Below are positions 59,289-64,000 of a stretch of 64,000 nt of DNA, in pieces; the stretch's first letter is position 1, and the number at the start of each line of letters is the position of its first letter. Source of the DNA: Ettlia oleoabundans. Taxonomy: Eukaryota > Chlorophyta > Chlorophyceae > Chlamydomonadales. Under the pieces are notes generated by a model. The model was not told the DNA's origin. It did no database searches and saw nothing but the letters and a program-made list of their open reading frames with translations. The position numbers and the translations under genes were made by a program. The DNA lies in NCBI GenBank assembly GCA_019693395.1, contig JAAMXP010001135.1, positions 1 to 64,000 on the forward strand, given 5' to 3'.

Positions 59289-62200
59289 TCAGTCAAGCTG
59301 GGGAGGTGTGCGGGACACACGGTGCAGCCAAAGGTTGGCCAGAGGCACCAGGCAGGGGTGGCCGGCCGCCCAAGGCTCCGTCGGAAGGTGGCCCTCGAAC
59401 AGACTGCATCCAGGGGGGTGGGGTTGGGGGTTGAGCATGGTGTGAAGGTGAAAGCATGTTTTGGGGACGGGTGGAGCAAAACAAGTACATATTCTCGGTC
59501 GGAGCAGCAAGGCAGAAGCAAATAACAATGGAACACGGAACGTGTTGTGATGGTGAAGCGAGGGTTCAAACAAACTCTCCGGTCTATGCACCAATCCAAG
59601 CCTGAGTCGTGAAGCATGTGCAAGGCCACAGCGCAGCCTTAATGGCAGCTGTGGGCTGCAACCCCACCTGAGCGGCAGCAGGGTGAGGCAGCACAGCCCC
59701 TCTGACCACTCCAACAGGCGCGGGAAGTCGTCCAGACTCATGGCCTCCAGCCTCGCAGGCGCGCCCTCTATGACCTCCAGCACGGTCTGGGCATCACTCA
59801 AGCTGCTGGCACCACCGTCGCCGCCATCAGCGCTGCCCTCGGGCTGTGTTGCTTGTGCTGCCGCTGCGGCAAAGGCCAGCGAGGCAGCCAGGGCAGCTTC
59901 TCGAAATGGCTGTGGCGGCTCCTTCTGCTGCCCTTGCTGCTGCCCATGCCCCTGCTGCTGCTCAGGACCTTGCTGCTGCTCGTCTGGCTCGGGTTGTTGG
60001 GATGCCGCCGGATCGCCCCCCTCGGCTGCTGCAGGGTGTGCTTCTGACCCAGCATCCACAGCTGGCTGGTCTTCCTGATCCTGCTCCTGTTTACCACCGC
60101 TGGTGTTACCCGCAAGCGAAGCTGCTGGCTGCTGCTCCTGCACCAGCTGCTGCTTCTCGCTGTTGCAGCTATCCGCCATGAATGGCACCAAGCTCTGGCT
60201 GTCTGCGGTTGGGGACCCCGGGCGTCCACTGTCCTCCTCTGAGGGGGCGGGGGTGTGCCAGGCAGCTTCCGCCTGGCCCCACGCCTCCTGAAGCTCAGGC
60301 ACCAGTGAGAACAAGCCCAGCTGCTGCGCCGCTAACCTGTAAGCAGCGGTTGGGGCACAGGAATTTGGAATGTGGGCAATCAAACCCTGACAAGGTGTCC
60401 ACCAAAATCTTGGGGCATCCAGACAAGAATCAAGAGCTGAATGACAAGTAGAAGAGCTGACTGCTATTGCACAACGGTTGCATGCAGCAGGTGCAGCGTC
60501 AAGAGGCAGCAGGCAGGCAGATGGAGCAGCTTGAAGCATTCCGGGCTGCTGGGTTGGCACGCTGAGCGGCACCCACCTGACAATAGATGCCGCACAGTAC
60601 ACCTGCGCCACCCCCGCCAACCGCTGCTGCACCTCTGGCTGATGCTGCACCCGCTGCCAGCTGCCGGTGCTGACGGCCTCTGCCCACGTTTTTGCAGCGG
60701 CTTGCAGCAGCTGTGCGGCAGACTGCGCAAGGGGGAAGGGCAGGAGGGGGGTCAAACTCAGCCGACGGGAGGAGGTAAGCCCACAAAGACTGTGAATCAC
60801 TATATATACTGCTAAGACCACAACAGCAAGCAGCAAGGAAAGGCAGGGTTGTGGCCTGTGGCTTTTTAACAAGCTGGAGGCCGGCTCATGCAGCCATCTA
60901 CCCATCACAGGACGCCAGCTGCTGCATGCCCCCACCCACCCACCCACCTGCAGCAGCCGGGACCAAGCCACAGCGTACTCTGTAACCGCAGCCTCACCAC
61001 CGCCACCTCCTGCCACCGTCAATGATGGGCTGCCAGATGGTGTAACGGAGGGCGCCGCTGCTGCGCCCCAGCTGCGCTGCTGCTGCAGAGCCGGAGCGGC
61101 TGGCGGCGGCATGTCGTGCATAGCAGCCGGTGCTAGACGTAGCACATCGTGCACAGCAGATGCAGGGCCGCCGCTGCTGCCACCCAACAAGCCAGTGTCA
61201 CCACCAGACGCCGCCGGCTGCAGAACGCCGCCATTCCCCGCCGACAGCGTGCCGAAACTAACCAAACTGCCCGGGGCACTCGAGCTCACATCTGCACCAT
61301 TGCCAGGAGATGCTGCAAGTTCCTGCTGCTGCTGCTGCTGCTGCTGCCACTGCTCCTGCTGGTGGTGGTAGGGTGATGCCGCCCAGCCGCCATTTTCAGA
61401 CACCTCTACAGCAGGGCAAGCCTCTGTCAGCGCTGCTGGCCCTTTGGTGGGTGCTGGCACCTTGAGGGTGGGTGATGGCGCATCGTCGGCTGCTGGTGCT
61501 ACCACCGCTGTCCCTGCTGCTGCTCCCACTGCTGTAGTAGGCGCTCCTTGCGGCTGAGAGTTGAAGCTGGCCTCCTTTAAATCCGCAAAGCCATCCTCCT
61601 CCCATTCCTCTGGTGCCGCCGTGTCCCCCAGTGAAGACAACTGCTGCTGCTCCTGCTCCTGCTCCTGTTCATCAGCCTCGGCACCATTGATCGCTCCAAC
61701 CAGCTGCTCTTGCTCCTCTCCCTCCTGTTGCTCAACTATAGCCGACGCTGCCCCCAATCCAATCTCCACCTCCTGTGCTGGTGCTGATGCTGGCGCTGCT
61801 CCCACACGTCCAGCTGCTGCTGCTACTGCTACACCTTCTGCCTCTACTGCTGCTGGTGCCCGCGCCAGAGCCGCTGCTGGCATTGCTGAAGGGAACTGCA
61901 GGGGCTCCTCCTCCTGCAGCGAGTCCTCTCCAAAGAGATCTAAAGGCAGCGGCGCATCACGCTGCACACCAGACGGCAGAAGCGGCGCTGGGGGCTGTGG
62001 CACAAAGCTGCCGCTACCATGGTGCCCGTTTGCTGCTGTGAAGCCCACACCGCCAGCTGCGGTTGCTGCTGGGGAAGCAGCAAGCTTGCCTGCCTGCTGC
62101 TCGGCGGCTGGAGGCTGCTGCTGCTCCCCACCCTCCGCCCCCACAAAGCCATCAAACTCATCTTCATCATCCTCCCCCCAACTCGCAGCAGCAACAACTG

Positions 62201-63505
62201 GTGCTGCTGCTGCTGTTGCATCTGCTGCCCCCATGCCTGCTGCTGCCACCTGTGGTACTGCGGTACCGCCAGATGCTGCGGAACCGCCTTCAGCTGGGTC
62301 CCACCCTGTGCCCCCTGCCGGTGCCACCACAGGCCCCACAGCGGGCGGGGGCTGCCTTCTCATATATCCATCGGCAAAGTCCACAGCCAGCACCCGGCCT
62401 GCCGGATCGGTGATGGTAGCAGGCCTGTGCTGCAATGGGGGCGGGGGGGCTGCTGGTGGCTGAGATGTTGTAGTTCCGGACCCAATCGCCCGCACAGGAG
62501 CAGCTGCAGGGGCCTGCCTTCTCACATATCCATCGGCATAATCGACAGCCAACACCCGGCCTGCTGGATCGGTGACGGTCGAGGGCCTATGCTGCGTGTG
62601 AAGCGATGGTGTTGCTGCCACTGCCCCCATGTCGCCTGCCTCTGCTGGCTGCGATGTAGGAGTGCCCAGCTCATTTGCCGCCACAGAAGCAGAAGCGGCA
62701 GGGGGGTGCCTCCTCACAAATCCATCGGCATAGTCCACAGCGAGCACCCTGCCTGCTGGATCGGTGATGGTGGAGGGCCCGCGCTGCATCTGGGGCGGGG
62801 GGTGGGCAGCTGCCGCCGCCTGCAGCTGAAGGTGCTGCTGGTGCTGGTGCTGTGCTGGCAACCCCTGCTGCAGCTGCCAAGCCCCTTGGCTTGGAAAGGT
62901 GGCAGACGGATAGGCAGGCATGCCCGACCCCACCGTTGCAGGATTTACCCCCTCAGCCGGGGCCGCTGCCGGTGCACCACCCGCGGCTGCTGCTGGCATT
63001 GCTACCGGGAACTGCAGAGGCTCTTCCTCCTGTAGCGAGTCATCTCCAAAGAGATCTAAAGGCAGCGGCGCATCACGCTGCAAACCAAACGGTGGTGGCG
63101 ACGGCGGCGGCCCTGGTGGCTGTGGCTGCAGCTGTGCGTGTGGGGCGGGTGCGCCAGCAACTGCTTCTATATTGCCGGCCGGCCCGCCGTGCCCCAGCTG
63201 TAAAGGGGGCAGCGGCGGCGCCTCTGAGAAGTCACCGAATTCGTCTTCCACCTGCTGCTGCTGCTGGTAAGGATAGTGGGGTTGGTCCTGCTGCTGCTGC
63301 TTGTGGTGGGGATAGTGCTGCTGCCGCTGCTGCTGCTGTTGTGGGGATGGCGGCGAGAGTGCTGGCGCCTGCTGCGGCGCCAGCACCCCCCCTGCCGCCA
63401 CCGCCGACTGCCGGTCATGTGTATCAGGCCTGTCTGCCACCCCTGCTGCCTGCAGGAAGCTGCGGAAGTGCTGCACTGCAGGCGAGGTCTCATGGGAACC
63501 ACCTG
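59289..63505 (-). CDS. Low-complexity gamma-synergin/aftiphilin-like protein, 5' end unresolved
   Basis: Likely accessory factor of AP-1/clathrin traffic at the Golgi/TGN, by weak resemblance. Exons: about 63505-60954, 60725-60577, 60337-59670, 59406-59289. The long first exon is Gln/Pro/Ala-rich with acidic Phe motifs of the kind that bind adaptor ear domains (DEFGDFSEA, DEDEFDGFVG, EEDGFADL) and DLFG motifs in two copies of a DAPLPLDLFG/QEEEPLQFP block. It also has three copies of TDPAGRVLAVDYADG ending in R-R. The C-terminal part is helical: AVAWSRLLQ, AAQLLQAAAKTWAEAV, GVAQVYCAASIVRLAAQQLG, VPELQEAWGQAEAAW, then LEWSEGLCCLTLLPLR and ANLWLHRVSRTPPQLD before the stop. The W-rich C-terminus fits plant synergin-like proteins, from memory. 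No ATG was fixed; the frame enters from an acceptor near 63505, and 63590-63660 carries a similar SPAVQR segment that may be an earlier exon. Confidence 0.6.
61322..61351. repeat. (CTG)n coding tract
   Basis: CTGCTGCTG run of about nine units coding poly-Gln on the minus strand in the synergin-like gene. Confidence 0.85.
62355..62790 (-). repeat. Three coding repeats of TDPAGRVLAVDYADG unit
   Basis: Near-identical blocks at about 62717-62785, 62522-62590 and 62357-62425 (minus strand), spaced about 195 and 165 bp. Each encodes P-(S/A)-T-(I/V) then TDPAGRVLAVD, (Y/F)ADG and a YV/FV/YM-RR end. The linkers between them differ. Confidence 0.9.
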
Positions 63506-64000
63506 CAGGGTTGCAGGGGGGAGGCGGGCGGGCCCTTGGAGGATAAGTAGGTGGCTATACGGGTGGCTAAGCAGGGCAGAGAGCGGAAGGGGTGACTAAG
63601 TGGGGCACAGTACGTCAGAATGCGCTGCACTGCCGGTGAAACCTCGCCGGCAGGCGGCCCTGGTAGGTGGGTAGCTAATTCGACGGCTGAGTGGGTACAA
63701 AGCGCAGCAGCAAGTGAATGCGCACAGCACAGCACAGCACAGCACAGCACAGCACAGCACAGCACAGCATGGGTGCACGCAGCGCATGGGCTGGTTTCAG
63801 GTGGAATGTGGCACAGCAGTGAGCCTCGGCGAGGCATCGAGCCGAGCGGGGCAACATTTCTGCAATAGCTGAAGCGCTGGGCTGCTGTGAGTGTGTGCGG
63901 GGCACGCACAGCACACTCATGCGGATGTGGGTGTAGGTGTGTGCAGCACTGTGGGAGCAACAGTCCTATAGCCAGACACGTGAATGTGTCTGGGTGTGTG
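63506..64000. other. Right-edge region, no confirmed gene
   Basis: Likely first intron, 5' exon or upstream region of the synergin-like gene. A minus-strand segment at about 63660-63620 (GEVSPAVQRILTYC) resembles the HETSPAVQH start of the next exon. Confidence 0.4.
63722..63769. repeat. (GCACA)n pentanucleotide microsatellite
   Basis: About 9.6 perfect GCACA units. Confidence 0.95.

Noticed and set aside
61561..63035. Long plus-strand open frames of 300 and 338 codons over the synergin-like gene
   Set aside because: Antisense shadows of CAG/GCA-rich coding; the minus strand carries the conserved motifs and phase-consistent splice sites.
63722..63769. GCACA array as a possible CRISPR-like or telomeric repeat
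   Set aside because: It is a simple pentanucleotide microsatellite without spacers and lacks a plant/algal telomere unit such as TTTAGGG.

Overview
The window is nuclear DNA of a unicellular green alga, most likely a trebouxiophyte of the Chlorella group. The evidence is GC-rich sequence, protein genes split into many short exons by GT-AG (a few GC-AG) introns of about 100-400 bp, long CAG/GCA tracts coding Gln- and Ala-rich linkers, a chlorophyll a/b-binding protein with plant-type splicing, and plant/algal versions of an SDP1-type lipase and a CG-1 factor. There is no operon structure and I saw no rRNA, tRNA, CRISPR array or transposase. Exon limits come from reading splice sites and codon phase by eye; where every phase closes I give exact exons, elsewhere the limits are approximate.

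Left third (1-23,200), minus strand throughout: a patatin/SDP1-type triacylglycerol lipase running off the left edge; a CG-1 (CAMTA-type) DNA-binding protein without visible TIG, ankyrin or IQ parts; a three-domain ergothioneine synthase of the fungal Egt1 layout (EgtD methyltransferase, DinB, FGE-like sulfoxide synthase); an unrecognised gene; a piece of a UvrD-type helicase; and a berberine-bridge-enzyme-like FAD oxidase.

Middle (24,800-44,800): an LHCB7-like antenna protein (+), a polyamine oxidase (-), a leucine-rich-repeat protein (+), and a tandem pair of protein kinases (+) whose nine-exon structures are the same to the base in seven exons.

Right third (45,800-64,000): two paralogous genes joining a Plus-3-like domain to RRM domains and Arg/Ser-rich tails flank an MDR-family quinone oxidoreductase, followed by a convergent low-complexity protein resembling gamma-synergin/aftiphilin-type AP-1 accessory proteins, with internal repeats.

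The genes do not form one pathway. Loose themes are redox and stress (ergothioneine, FAD oxidase, polyamine oxidase, quinone reductase), lipid turnover, light harvesting and RNA-linked regulation. The best candidates for something undescribed are the Plus-3/RRM/RS gene pair, the CG-1-only factor, and the tandem secreted-start, single-TM, non-RD kinases.
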